Shown one piece after another: positions 48,470 through 56,747 of a stretch of 64,000 bases of DNA. The position numbers and the translations under genes are program-made. The stretch covers positions 62,001 through 126,000 of the forward strand of contig NZ_RBZQ01000008.1 in the NCBI RefSeq assembly GCF_003640395.1. Reading direction: 5' to 3'. Source of the DNA: Stutzerimonas urumqiensis (GTDB taxonomy: Bacteria > Pseudomonadota > Gammaproteobacteria > Pseudomonadales > Pseudomonadaceae). Below the pieces are notes generated by a model, which worked only from the letters and a program-made list of their open reading frames with translations, had not been told where the DNA came from and did not search any database. The first letter of the stretch is position 1. Each line of letters begins with the position of its first letter.

Positions 48470-50509
48470 TCAGAAATCCAGCGTCAGGCCGGCGTACAGC
48501 GCGCGGCCATCGCCGGGCGCGTGCAGGCTCTGGGCGCCGTCCCACCAGACGTACTCGTAGTCGCGGTCGGTGAGGTTCTTCAGCTGCAAGTCGACCGCCA
48601 CCGTCTCGCTCACCTGGTACGCCGCGCCCAGGTTGAGCAGCACGTAGCCGCCGTATTGCGGCTGGCGGTTCTCCCGCTCGAGGTAGTAGTCGGTCTGTCC
48701 ATTGAGCCAGGCGCTCAACTCCAGCGCGCCGGTGGCCTGGTAGCTCGCGCCGGCGCTGTAGAGCCGTTCGGGCACATGGTCGATGGATTTGCCGGCGCTG
48801 GTCGGCAGGCTGGGGTCGGGTTTTTCGATCTCGGAGAACTGCCAGGAATGCGCCAGCCAGACGCTCACCCGGTCGCCCGGATAGAGGTTGAGCTGCGCGT
48901 CGTAGCCCCAGCGCCGGGTCTGGCCGAGGTTTTCCGACTCGCCGCTCGGGTCGTTCAGCTTGCGCCGCACCTCGTCGGACGCCACCTGCTCCCAATAGGC
49001 GATGCGCCCGTCGATCCACCCGGCGGGTCTGAACGTGAGGCCGACCTCCCAGCCGTCATTGATCGACGGCGCCAGGTCAGTGGTGCGCGGCGGAACCTTG
49101 TAGGCCGCCGCGCCGGTGCCGATCTGGAAGGTCCGGCCCCAGTTGCCGTACAGGCTCAGGCGCGGGTCGGGCGTGTAGACCAGGCTGATCTTCGGCTGCT
49201 CGAGGGTGCCGTAATCGTTGAGGTCGTAGTCGGCGCCGGCCAGTTCATCGGTGAAGTCGCCGGCGATACGGTCGACCCGGTACGCCGGGATGACCTTCAC
49301 GCTCGGCACCGGCTGGATGACCGCCTGCACGTAGGCGCCGTAGGTGTTCAGGTCGAAGCGCTGGTCGCGCGTCTGGCGCAGCGGCCTGCGCGACGCGGTC
49401 AGGTAGCGCTCGCTTTCGTTGCGCTGCTGCTCGGTGTCCAGGCCGGCTTCGAGCGCCAGGTCATCGAGCCAACTGACCTCGGGCCGGTAGGTCAGCGCGC
49501 CGCGCGCACCGTAGTGGACTTCCTCGGTGGTGCGCTGCTGCTGCGCCTGCGAGGCGGAGAAGCGCACCCAGCGGTCGTCATCGAGGGTGTTGAGCCAGGT
49601 CTTGGCGGTCAGCGAGAGGTCCGGCGCCAGCGCCTGCTCGAAATGCACGGCGAGCTGGTTCATGCGCCGCTCGCCCTGGTCAGTCGCCGAAAGCGGGTAG
49701 CTGCGGCGGGGCGAGCGACGGGCGTCCTCGCGCGACAGGTAACCCGGCTCCTCGGCCTCGGCCTGGTAATGACGCAGCGTCAGCCCGAGCCGCCAGTCGG
49801 CGGTCTGCGGCGTGTAGAACCATTTGCCCGACAGGCTCAGGCGGTCGGCGCTGGCGTGGTCGCGGTAGCCGTCGCTGGTCTGGTAGCCGATGAAATAGTT
49901 CTGCGACAGCGCGTCGTCCTCGATGCCGCTGGCAAGCTGCGCCTCGCGGGTGTCGTAGCTGCCGTAGCGCAGCCGGGCGGTGCGGTAGTCGCCGCCGGTG
50001 CGGGTGTGCATGTCGACGTTGCCGGCGATGTTGTAGAGCCCGTAGCGCGGGTCGTTGGTGCCGCGCACCACTTCGATGCCTTCCAGCTGCAGCGGGAACA
50101 GCATGTCCAGGTACGGCATGTTGCCGTCGTTGCTGTTGCTGGGGATGCCGTCGATCAGCAGCTTGACCGCGTTGATCTCGCCCTCGCCGTTGAAGCCGCG
50201 GAACGACAGCTTGCCGGACGTGGTGCCCTGGCCGAACTCGGTGAGCATCACCCCCGGCACGCGGCGGAACAGCTCCCAGCTGTATTGGGCCGGCTGCTGG
50301 CGCAGCAGCTCGGGGCCGATGAAGTCGACCGAGGTCATGATGCTCGCCGTGCGCAGGGCGCCGTCCTGGCGGGCGGTGACGGTGCTCGAACCGAGGCTCA
50401 GCGCCGAATCGGCGCTCGGCGCGGCTTGCACGGCGTGGGCGAGGCCAAGCAGGTGGCCGGTGATCAGGCAGGTGGCGGCAGCAAGCCGCCGGTTGGGGTG
50501 CGATGGCAT
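48470..50509 (-). CDS. TonB-dependent outer-membrane receptor
   Basis: The 679-residue receptor has a signal peptide (RRLAAATCLITGHLLGLAHAVQA) and a plug domain (SWELFRRVPGVML, KLLIDGIPSNSN, IEVVRGTNDPRYGLYNIAGNVDM). A 22-strand-type barrel ends in LYAGLTLDF with terminal Phe. The substrate is likely a metal chelate or siderophore, judging from the PepSY and DUF2946 neighbours; it is not the canonical OprC/NosA copper receptor as I recall that sequence. The preferred start is the ATG at 50509, where the signal peptide begins. Confidence 0.85.
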   Translation of the reverse strand: MPSHPNRRLAAATCLITGHLLGLAHAVQAAPSADSALSLGSSTVTARQDGALRTASIMTSVDFIGPELLRQQPAQYSWELFRRVPGVMLTEFGQGTTSGKLSFRGFNGEGEINAVKLLIDGIPSNSNDGNMPYLDMLFPLQLEGIEVVRGTNDPRYGLYNIAGNVDMHTRTGGDYRTARLRYGSYDTREAQLASGIEDDALSQNYFIGYQTSDGYRDHASADRLSLSGKWFYTPQTADWRLGLTLRHYQAEAEEPGYLSREDARRSPRRSYPLSATDQGERRMNQLAVHFEQALAPDLSLTAKTWLNTLDDDRWVRFSASQAQQQRTTEEVHYGARGALTYRPEVSWLDDLALEAGLDTEQQRNESERYLTASRRPLRQTRDQRFDLNTYGAYVQAVIQPVPSVKVIPAYRVDRIAGDFTDELAGADYDLNDYGTLEQPKISLVYTPDPRLSLYGNWGRTFQIGTGAAAYKVPPRTTDLAPSINDGWEVGLTFRPAGWIDGRIAYWEQVASDEVRRKLNDPSGESENLGQTRRWGYDAQLNLYPGDRVSVWLAHSWQFSEIEKPDPSLPTSAGKSIDHVPERLYSAGASYQATGALELSAWLNGQTDYYLERENRQPQYGGYVLLNLGAAYQVSETVAVDLQLKNLTDRDYEYVWWDGAQSLHAPGDGRALYAGLTLDF

Positions 50510-50614
50510 GTCTCTGATCCTTGCGCAGACGCCCACCGCGACGGTATCGGGCACGCGTCGCCGGGCGGGGTCGTTCGGTAGTGGAGTGGCGATACGAGCG
50601 GCCGAAGCCGCCGA

Positions 50615-51055
50615 TCAGGCCGCCGGGGAGGCGCGAGGATTGAGGCTGGGCCAGAGGCCGCGCGGCGACTGCGAGCGCACGGCAGGCGCCGGCGGCAGGC
50701 GGCCGCTGGTCGCGGTGCGCTCGAGAAAGGTGGGGGCATCGGCGGAAATCCCCGCCAACAGTGCGGAGCCCGCGCCGCAGCAGCATTGCTGCATGTTGGC
50801 GTGATGGCCGGACGAGGACCCGGCATCGGTGTGTCCGGCGTGCTCGCCGGCGTCGACTGCGAACGCCTGGGCGTCATGGTGCGCATGCGATTGCGCGACC
50901 GCGCGCTCGGCCACCACGCAGTGGCCACCCCACCCGAGCACCCGCTTGACCTCCGGCGACAGCGTGGCCGACACCGGCATCGCCAGGCTGTGCAGCAGCA
51001 TGGCCAGACAGGCGATCCAGAGGGTGAGGTGGCGACGGCGCGGGTTGGCGGTCAT
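50615..51055 (-). CDS. DUF2946 His/Cys-rich exported protein
   Basis: The 146-residue product has a signal or anchor segment (LTLWIACLAMLLHSLAMPVSA). A His-rich stretch (SHAHHDAQ, GEHAGH, SGHHANMQQ) follows, then a CCCG cysteine cluster, suggesting metal binding at the periplasmic face. DUF2946 genes often sit beside copper or other metal uptake genes. The ribosome site before ATG 51055 is poor. It heads the DUF2946-TonB-PepSY gene set and lies under a predicted Anr/Fnr promoter. Confidence 0.78.
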   Translation of the reverse strand: MTANPRRRHLTLWIACLAMLLHSLAMPVSATLSPEVKRVLGWGGHCVVAERAVAQSHAHHDAQAFAVDAGEHAGHTDAGSSSGHHANMQQCCCGAGSALLAGISADAPTFLERTATSGRLPPAPAVRSQSPRGLWPSLNPRASPAA

Positions 51056-51084
51056 GGCATCGAGACGGCGATCAGGGCCTGCGC

Positions 51085-51127
51085 AGTGTAGGTCAGGCGC
51101 GCCGGAAAAAGGATTGAGCCAGCTCAA
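51085..51127 (-). promoter_or_regulatory. Predicted Anr/Fnr-dependent promoter of the DUF2946-TonB-PepSY genes
   Basis: TTGAGCTGGCTCAA on the minus strand (51127-51114) matches the Fnr/Anr/Dnr box TTGAT-N4-ATCAA at 8 of its 10 specified positions and is perfectly symmetric in its outer ten bases. A -10 element TACACT (51090-51085) lies 33 bp away centre to centre, the spacing of class II Fnr promoters. It is 59 bp before the DUF2946 ATG. The box could also act on the divergent lysE-type gene. Confidence 0.5.
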
Positions 51128-51176
51128 GCAAAGCCGCGCGTTCGACGGCGGTGGCGATGCCGTCCGCGTACCGCTA

Positions 51177-51208
51177 TAACCACGGCTGCGCCTTAACCAC
51201 GGCTGCGC
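51177..51208. repeat. 15 bp direct repeat upstream of the LysE-type gene
   Basis: TAACCACGGCTGCGC occurs at 51177-51191 and again at 51194-51208, a 17 bp period. It ends 27 bases before the LysE-family ATG and may be a local duplication or a pair of regulator sites. Confidence 0.6.
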
Positions 51209-51235
51209 TTTCAGAACACACACCCGGAGCATGCA

Positions 51236-51859
51236 ATGTCGATCACCGAAAGCCTCCTGGCCTACCTCGTCGCGGTCACCGTGCTGACCCTGACGCCAGG
51301 CATGGACACCGCGCTCATCCTGCGAACGGCTTCGGTGGAGAGCCGGGCGCAGGCGATGAAAGCCGCCTTGGGAATCAGCACCGGCTGCCTGCTCTGGGGT
51401 GCGGCGGTTGCGCTGGGGTTGGGCGCCTTGCTCGCCGTCTCGGAGCTGGCGTTCACCATCCTGAAATACTGCGGCGCGGCCTACCTGTGCTGGCTGGGTC
51501 TCGGGATGCTGTTGAAGCCGCGCACCTCGCTGGCGATCGAGGATACGGCCGGCAGCAAAGGGCGACCCAACTGGTTCATCAAGGGGCTGCTGGGCAACCT
51601 GCTCAATCCCAAGATCGGCATCTTCTACGTGTCATTCCTGCCGCAGTTCATCCCGCAGGGGCAGCCGTTGGCGCTGTGGACGTTCGGCCTGGTGGGCGTG
51701 CACGTGGCCATCGGACTGGTCTGGGCGGCGACGCTCATCGGCGTCACCCGGCAGTTGGGGCGCTTCCTGAAGCATCGCATGGTCATCCAGTGGCTGGACC
51801 GGGCGACGGGGTCGATCTTCCTCGTTTTCGCGACCAAGCTGGCGCTCTCGCGGCAATAG
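51236..51859 (+). CDS. LysE/RhtB-family amino acid exporter
   Basis: The 207-residue, six-helix membrane protein has the family opening LVAVTVLTLTPGMDTALILRT, the central YCGAAYLCWLGLGML and the conserved GLLGNLLNPKIGIFYVSFLPQF. LysE/RhtB proteins export amino acids or similar metabolites. CGGAGCATGCA precedes the ATG. The specificity is unknown, and no LysR-type regulator is adjacent. Confidence 0.9.
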   Translation: MSITESLLAYLVAVTVLTLTPGMDTALILRTASVESRAQAMKAALGISTGCLLWGAAVALGLGALLAVSELAFTILKYCGAAYLCWLGLGMLLKPRTSLAIEDTAGSKGRPNWFIKGLLGNLLNPKIGIFYVSFLPQFIPQGQPLALWTFGLVGVHVAIGLVWAATLIGVTRQLGRFLKHRMVIQWLDRATGSIFLVFATKLALSRQ

Positions 51860-51904
51860 CGGGCGGCCCGAACCGTTGAACGACTGACCGGGCGCCCGGG
51901 GCGA

Positions 51905-52120
51905 TCAGCTGTCCTTGAGACGGAAGCCGATCTTGAGCGTGACCTGGTAATGGCCGACCTTGCCATTCTCGACATGGCCGCGAATTTCGCCGACCTCGAA
52001 CCATTCGACGTTCTGCAGCGTGCGGCTGGCTTCGGCAATGGCGTTCTGGATGGCGTCGTCGACGCTGGTGCGTGACGAGCCGACGATTTCGATTTTCTTG
52101 TAAGTGTGGTGATCGGACAT
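51905..52120 (-). CDS. Dodecin flavin-binding protein
   Basis: The 71-residue protein matches dodecin: HTYKKIEIVGSSRTSVDDAIQNAIAEASRTLQNVEWFEVGEIRGHVENGKVGHYQVTLKIGFRL, including the flavin-stacking Trp in VEWFEV. Dodecins are dodecameric FMN/riboflavin storage proteins. AAGGAGACGCCC precedes the ATG. It is monocistronic. Confidence 0.95.
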   Translation of the reverse strand: MSDHHTYKKIEIVGSSRTSVDDAIQNAIAEASRTLQNVEWFEVGEIRGHVENGKVGHYQVTLKIGFRLKDS

Positions 52121-52202
52121 GGGCGTCTCCTTCTGGTCTGCGTGAGCCTCCGCTCGTGGGGTGCGTCCTGCCTATTTCAGGCCGAACAAACGGCGCGTAA
52201 GT

Positions 52203-52436
52203 TCAGTGTGTCGAACTCGGCGGCACGATCACCTCATAGGGATAGCCGGCCTGCTTGAACACCTGGTTGAAGTGCTGGCCCAGCGACTCGGCCTCGAGCA
52301 AGGCGAGCACCGCCTCGGGTGGCACCGGCTGGTAGCAGTAGACGGCATCGCTGTGGAATTCCACCTCCAGCGCCTGCTGCCCGGCGTCGTAGCCGAGCGC
52401 GCGCATGGCCTCGGAGTCGACCGCGACGCGCTTCAT
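52203..52436 (-). CDS. KTSC domain protein at the end of the glycan/ABC operon
   Basis: The 77-residue product is a single KTSC-like domain: RVAVDSEAMRALGYDAGQQALEVEFHSDAVYCYQPVPPEAVLALLEAESLGQHFNQVFKQ. It has Ser/Ala where the founding family has Lys-Thr-Ser, and no known function. Its ATG overlaps the stop of the ABC exporter gene (ATGA), so it is translated as part of that operon. Confidence 0.85.
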   Translation of the reverse strand: MKRVAVDSEAMRALGYDAGQQALEVEFHSDAVYCYQPVPPEAVLALLEAESLGQHFNQVFKQAGYPYEVIVPPSSTH

Positions 52437-54223
52437 GCCACCGCGCCCGGCGCCCGCTGGAAGCCTTCGGACTGCAACCGCCAGAGCCGGTCGAATTCGC
52501 CGCCCAGCTCGCGCAGAGCCTGCGGGCTGCCGTCCTCGACCACCGCGCCCTGGCGCAGCACGATGATGCGATCGAAGCTCGCCAGGGTCGACAGCCGATG
52601 CGCCACGGCAAGCACCGTGCGGCCTTGCACCAGCTGGTTGAGCGCCGCCTGGATCTCGGCTTCCGACTGGGTATCCAGCGCCGAGGTGGCCTCGTCGAGG
52701 ATGAGGATCGGCGCGTTCTTGAGGAAGGCGCGGGCGATGCCCAGGCGCTGGCGCTGACCGCCCGACAGCATCACGCCGCGCTCGCCGACCATCGTCTGGT
52801 AGCCCTGCGGCAACTCCTGGATGAAGGCGTGGCAGAAGGCATGGCGCGCCGCCTCGTAGACCTCCTCGTCGCTCGCCGTCGGGCTGCCGTAGCGGATGTT
52901 TTCCAGGATGCTGCGGTTGAACAGCGCGGTTTCCTGCGGCACCACCGCGATCTTCTCGCGCAGGCTGTCCTGGCTGACGCTGCGGATGTCCTGCCCGTCG
53001 ATCAGGATGCGCCCGCCGTGTACGTCGTCCAGCCGTTGCAGCAGGTTGATGAGGGTCGACTTGCCGGCGCCGGACGAGCCGACGATGCCGACCTTCTGCC
53101 CGGCCGGGATGGTCAGGTCCAGCTGCTCGAACACCTGGCCGCGCCCCGGGTAGGCGAAGCGCACGCCCTCGAAGCGAATGTCGCCCTCGGCCAGCAGCAG
53201 CCGCGTGTCCGGGTCGTCCAGCCCGTGCGGCTGGACGATGATGCGCAGCGTGTCGGCGATGGCGCCGAGCTGCTGGGTGGCGTCGACCAGCGCCAGCGCC
53301 AGATCCCGCGAGCCATGCAGGATGCGGAAGGTCAGGGCGCTGACCAGCACCACGTCGCCGGCGCTGACGCTGCCACCCAGCCACAGGCGGATGGCCCAGA
53401 CGAGCATGCCGCCTGCCATCAGCGAGAGGCAGATGTCGTGCAGCACGCGGGCCTTTTCGAGGTACATCCAGCTGCGACGCTGGGCATGCGCCTCGTAGCC
53501 GATCTCATGCGCCAGCCGCTCGGCCTCGCGGTCGCGCGCGGCAAAGGCCTTGATCGTCCAGACGTTCGACACCGCATCCACCAGCTCGCCGCCGACCCGC
53601 GCCGCCTGCGCCGCGAAGCGCTGGTGCTTGCTGCGGCCGCGAATGCCGAAGCCGGTAATCAGCAGCGCCACCACCAGCACGAAGCCGATCAGCGCGACCG
53701 CCATGCGCCAGTCGACTGTGAGCAGCACCACCACCGCGCCGAGGAAATCCACGATCGGCGGCACGATCTTCCAGGCCAGCCCGCCGTAGATGGCGCCGGC
53801 CGCCTGGCCGACCGCCGAGATGCGATTGCCCAGCGAGCCGGCGAAGTGCTCGGTGAAGTAGCGCATCGGGTGCCCGGTGAGGTGCCTGAACAGGTCGACG
53901 CGGATGTCCACGCAACTGGCGACCACGGTACGGCAGCCGAGCCAGCCGCCGAGCCGCCAGAACAGGTTCTCCACCACGATCAGGCCGAGGAACAGCCACA
54001 GCGGCCACCAGACATTGGCGGCGCCGCGGTTTTCGCCAGCGCCGGCCATGGCATCGACCAGCAGCTTCATGCCGTATTGCACGGCCACGGCGCACAGCGC
54101 GGCGCCGACGATCAGCGCCATCAGCCCGCCGAAGTGCCACGGCCGCCGGCGCACGTAATGCCACAGGAAGGCCATCGAGCCGCTCGGCAGGGCGGGCGCG
54201 ACGATCTTCGGCGGCGCGTTCAT
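52433..54223 (-). CDS. ABC-type exporter, fused membrane and ATPase domains
   Basis: This 596-residue MsbA/lipid-type half-transporter has six helices within about 30-320. Its ATPase domain has Walker A VGIVGSSGAGKSTLINLL, Q-loop IAVVPQETALFN, signature VMLSGGQRQRLGIARAFL, Walker B ILILDEATSALD and H-loop VLAVAHRLSTL. It would act as a homodimer. The position inside the glycosyltransferase/Glf/glycosidase operon suggests export of a glycosylated lipid or small glycan. Its ATG overlaps the glycosidase stop by one base. Confidence 0.88.
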   Translation of the reverse strand: MNAPPKIVAPALPSGSMAFLWHYVRRRPWHFGGLMALIVGAALCAVAVQYGMKLLVDAMAGAGENRGAANVWWPLWLFLGLIVVENLFWRLGGWLGCRTVVASCVDIRVDLFRHLTGHPMRYFTEHFAGSLGNRISAVGQAAGAIYGGLAWKIVPPIVDFLGAVVVLLTVDWRMAVALIGFVLVVALLITGFGIRGRSKHQRFAAQAARVGGELVDAVSNVWTIKAFAARDREAERLAHEIGYEAHAQRRSWMYLEKARVLHDICLSLMAGGMLVWAIRLWLGGSVSAGDVVLVSALTFRILHGSRDLALALVDATQQLGAIADTLRIIVQPHGLDDPDTRLLLAEGDIRFEGVRFAYPGRGQVFEQLDLTIPAGQKVGIVGSSGAGKSTLINLLQRLDDVHGGRILIDGQDIRSVSQDSLREKIAVVPQETALFNRSILENIRYGSPTASDEEVYEAARHAFCHAFIQELPQGYQTMVGERGVMLSGGQRQRLGIARAFLKNAPILILDEATSALDTQSEAEIQAALNQLVQGRTVLAVAHRLSTLASFDRIIVLRQGAVVEDGSPQALRELGGEFDRLWRLQSEGFQRAPGAVA

Positions 54224-55371
54224 CAGATCACCGCGGCCGCATGAGCGTGCGGCTCGAGCAGGCCGAAGCGTGTCTGTTGCAGGCGCAGCTCATCCGCGAG
54301 CCCCGCGTGCACCTCGCGCCGGCCCTCGGCATCGGCAAAGCCGAGCAGACCGGTGGGGCAGTGGCGCTCGTCGTCCCAGCCGGGGTAGTCGAGGATCGGA
54401 TACAGGCAGATGCCCTCGATCGGTACGTTGCGCTGCATGGCCAGGCCGACCTGCTCGGCGACATAGCGCAACCACTGGCCGCGCGCGTCGCCCTCGGCGC
54501 CGGTTTCGGCGATCAGCAGCGGCCGCCCATAGCGCTGGTGCAGCTCGGCGAGGATGCCCTGGAAGGGCCGGTAGTCGGCGTGGCCGACCGGGATGGTGCA
54601 GCCGCCGTGGTACCACTGGTTGTCGGAGTAGTAGTTCACGCCGACGATGTCGAGGTACTCGGGCTTGCCGCCCAGGCCCGGCCAGGCCTTGCCGCAGAGC
54701 ATGTCCCAGGCTTCGAACTGGACCTGGCGGTAGTTCTCCGCCTCGCGCTGCGGGCCGGGTCGGTCGCTGCTCGCGCAGACGTGGATGGCCGGGTCGACCT
54801 GGACGAAGCGCGCCGCCGGGTCGACCGCGCGGATCGCCTCGATCGCGGCGATGCTGGCGCGCACCAGCTGCACCTTCAGCTCGGCGCCGCGGCCCAGGCC
54901 CATCGGGTTGAAGTGCCCCTGATCGCCGCCGGCCCAGGCCCAGTAGGAGATTTCGTTGATCGGCGAGTAGTAGGCGGTAGCGCCGGTCTCCTCGCGCACC
55001 AGGCGCGCTGCCGCGGCGGCGAAACGGGCGAAGCGCTCGACGAACTCGGGCCGCCAGACGTCGATGTCGTCGGGCCAGCCGTAGTGGCAGAGGTCCCAGA
55101 TGACCTGCGTGCCCTGCTCCTGGGCGGTGCGCAGCATCGGCAGGAAGCTCGACCAGTCGTATCGGCCGGGCGTGCGTTCGATCAGGTGCCAGCGCAGACC
55201 GTCGCGCGCGCTGCGCATGCCGTGCTGCTGGAGCGTCGCGTAGTCGTGCGCGGCCCAGCGGTCATGGCCGGTGGCGGCGAGCAGATCCAGTCGGCGGCCG
55301 TCGCCGCGGCGGTGGGTCGAGCACTCGAAGCCGCCAAGGAAAAAGCTCTGGAAAAGCGATGGTTGATGCAT
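54223..55371 (-). CDS. Cytoplasmic clan GH-A glycoside hydrolase (GH1/GH5-like)
   Basis: The 382-residue TIM-barrel protein has the two clan GH-A carboxylates: Glu140 in YYSPINEISYW (acid/base, after Asn) and Glu289 in LLIAETGAEGD (nucleophile). It also has the strand-3 motif IWDLCHYGWPDD typical of family 1 enzymes. There is no signal peptide, so it works inside the cell, which is odd for a catabolic glycosidase. In this operon it may trim or transglycosylate a precursor. GAGGTAGGC precedes the ATG at 55371. Confidence 0.8.
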   Translation of the reverse strand: MHQPSLFQSFFLGGFECSTHRRGDGRRLDLLAATGHDRWAAHDYATLQQHGMRSARDGLRWHLIERTPGRYDWSSFLPMLRTAQEQGTQVIWDLCHYGWPDDIDVWRPEFVERFARFAAAAARLVREETGATAYYSPINEISYWAWAGGDQGHFNPMGLGRGAELKVQLVRASIAAIEAIRAVDPAARFVQVDPAIHVCASSDRPGPQREAENYRQVQFEAWDMLCGKAWPGLGGKPEYLDIVGVNYYSDNQWYHGGCTIPVGHADYRPFQGILAELHQRYGRPLLIAETGAEGDARGQWLRYVAEQVGLAMQRNVPIEGICLYPILDYPGWDDERHCPTGLLGFADAEGRREVHAGLADELRLQQTRFGLLEPHAHAAAVI

Positions 55372-55484
55372 GCCTACCTCGTGTTCTGCCTTGCCGCGTC
55401 TACTCGGCGTTGCCTGCCGGTGCATTGCTTCGCGACTGCACCCTACGTTCGTTCGCCCCACCGGCCGCCTCCGCCGCCGCGCCG

Positions 55485-56747
55485 TTATGTCGCCTGGGCG
55501 GCGAGGCTGGCGGCATGTTCGGCGCTTTCGCCGGGGGCCGGGCCGCGTTCCGCTTCTTCGATGCGTTTGTAGGCGGCCAGCGCCTGCCCGACCACCTGGT
55601 CCATGTTGTAGTACTTGTAGGTGCCGAGCCGGCCGATGAAGGTGACGCCCGGCGTCTCGTCCGCGAGCTGCTGGTAACGCTTGTACAGCTCGACGTTCTC
55701 CGGCCGCGGGATCGGGTAGTAGGGGTCGCCTTCGGCCGAGGGGTATTCGTAGGTGATGCTGGTCTTCGGATGCTCTTGCCCGGTGAGGTGCTTGTATTCG
55801 CTGATGCGCGTATAGGGCACCTCCTCGGCCGGGTAGTTGACCGTGCCGACAGCCTGGAAGCGTTCCTGCTCGAGCTGCTTGTGTTCGAACCTGAGCGAGC
55901 GGTACGGCAGCTTGCCGAAGCGGTAGTCGAAGTACTCGTCGATCGGCCCGCAGAACACGAGATGGTCGTACTGCACCTCGTCGCGGATTTCGCGGTAGTC
56001 GGTGTTGAGCATCACCTTGATGTTCGGGTGCGCCAGCATCCGCTCGAACATCTTGGTGTAGCCATGCTTGGGCATCTGCTGGAAGGTGTCGGTGAAGTAG
56101 CGGTCGTCGGTGTTGGTGCGCGTCGGGATGCGCGCGGTGACCGACTTGTCGAGCTCGGACGGGTCCAGCCCCCACTGCTTGCGGGTGTAGCCGCGGAAGA
56201 ATTTCTGGTACAGCTCCCGGCCGATGCCGTTGATGACCACGTCTTCGCTGGTGCGGATGTCCGCCACCGGTTCGGCGCGGCTGGCGAGGTACTCGGCCGC
56301 CTCGTCGTCGGTGGTCAGGTTCAGGCCATAGAGCGCGTTGAGCGTGGTGCGGTTGATCGGGATCGGCACCTGCTGGCCGTCGACCTGCGCCAGCACGCGG
56401 TGTTCGTACGGGCGCCACTCGGTGAAGCGCGACAGGTAATCGACGATCCGCTGCGAGTTGGTGTGGAAGATGTGCGGGCCGTAGCGGTGGATCAGCACGC
56501 CGGCCTCGTCGTAGTGGTCGTAGGCGTTACCGCCGATGTGCGGGCGGCGGTCCACTACCAGCACACGCTTGTTCAGCCCGGCGGCCAGCCGCTCGGCCAG
56601 CACGCTGCCGGCGAACCCGGCGCCGACGATCAGGTAATCGAATCCACGGGTACGCACCGGCGCGGTGGCGGGCGCGTGGAGCGGGGTGGTGTCGGCACCG
56701 CCGCCGGCCTGTTCCGGACGACCGTCCTGGAGGTTTACATCGCGCAT
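55485..56747 (-). CDS. glf: UDP-galactopyranose mutase Glf
   Basis: This flavoenzyme converts UDP-galactopyranose to UDP-galactofuranose. The 420-residue product has the FAD loop DYLIVGAGFAGSVLAERLA and the family motifs RPHIGGNAYD, GPHIFHTNS, FFRGYTRKQWGLDPSEL, RIPTRTNTDDRYF and RLGTYKYYNMDQVVGQAL. An extra N-terminal tail of about 35 residues is present. AAGGAGAAGATGAA precedes the ATG at 56747. The start overlaps the end of the glycosyltransferase gene by 13 bases. Confidence 0.95.
   Translation of the reverse strand: MRDVNLQDGRPEQAGGGADTTPLHAPATAPVRTRGFDYLIVGAGFAGSVLAERLAAGLNKRVLVVDRRPHIGGNAYDHYDEAGVLIHRYGPHIFHTNSQRIVDYLSRFTEWRPYEHRVLAQVDGQQVPIPINRTTLNALYGLNLTTDDEAAEYLASRAEPVADIRTSEDVVINGIGRELYQKFFRGYTRKQWGLDPSELDKSVTARIPTRTNTDDRYFTDTFQQMPKHGYTKMFERMLAHPNIKVMLNTDYREIRDEVQYDHLVFCGPIDEYFDYRFGKLPYRSLRFEHKQLEQERFQAVGTVNYPAEEVPYTRISEYKHLTGQEHPKTSITYEYPSAEGDPYYPIPRPENVELYKRYQQLADETPGVTFIGRLGTYKYYNMDQVVGQALAAYKRIEEAERGPAPGESAEHAASLAAQAT

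Noticed and set aside
48470..50509. TonB receptor as OprC/NosA copper receptor
   Set aside because: It lacks the His/Met/Cys-rich N-terminal features remembered for OprC/NosA, so the metal is left open.
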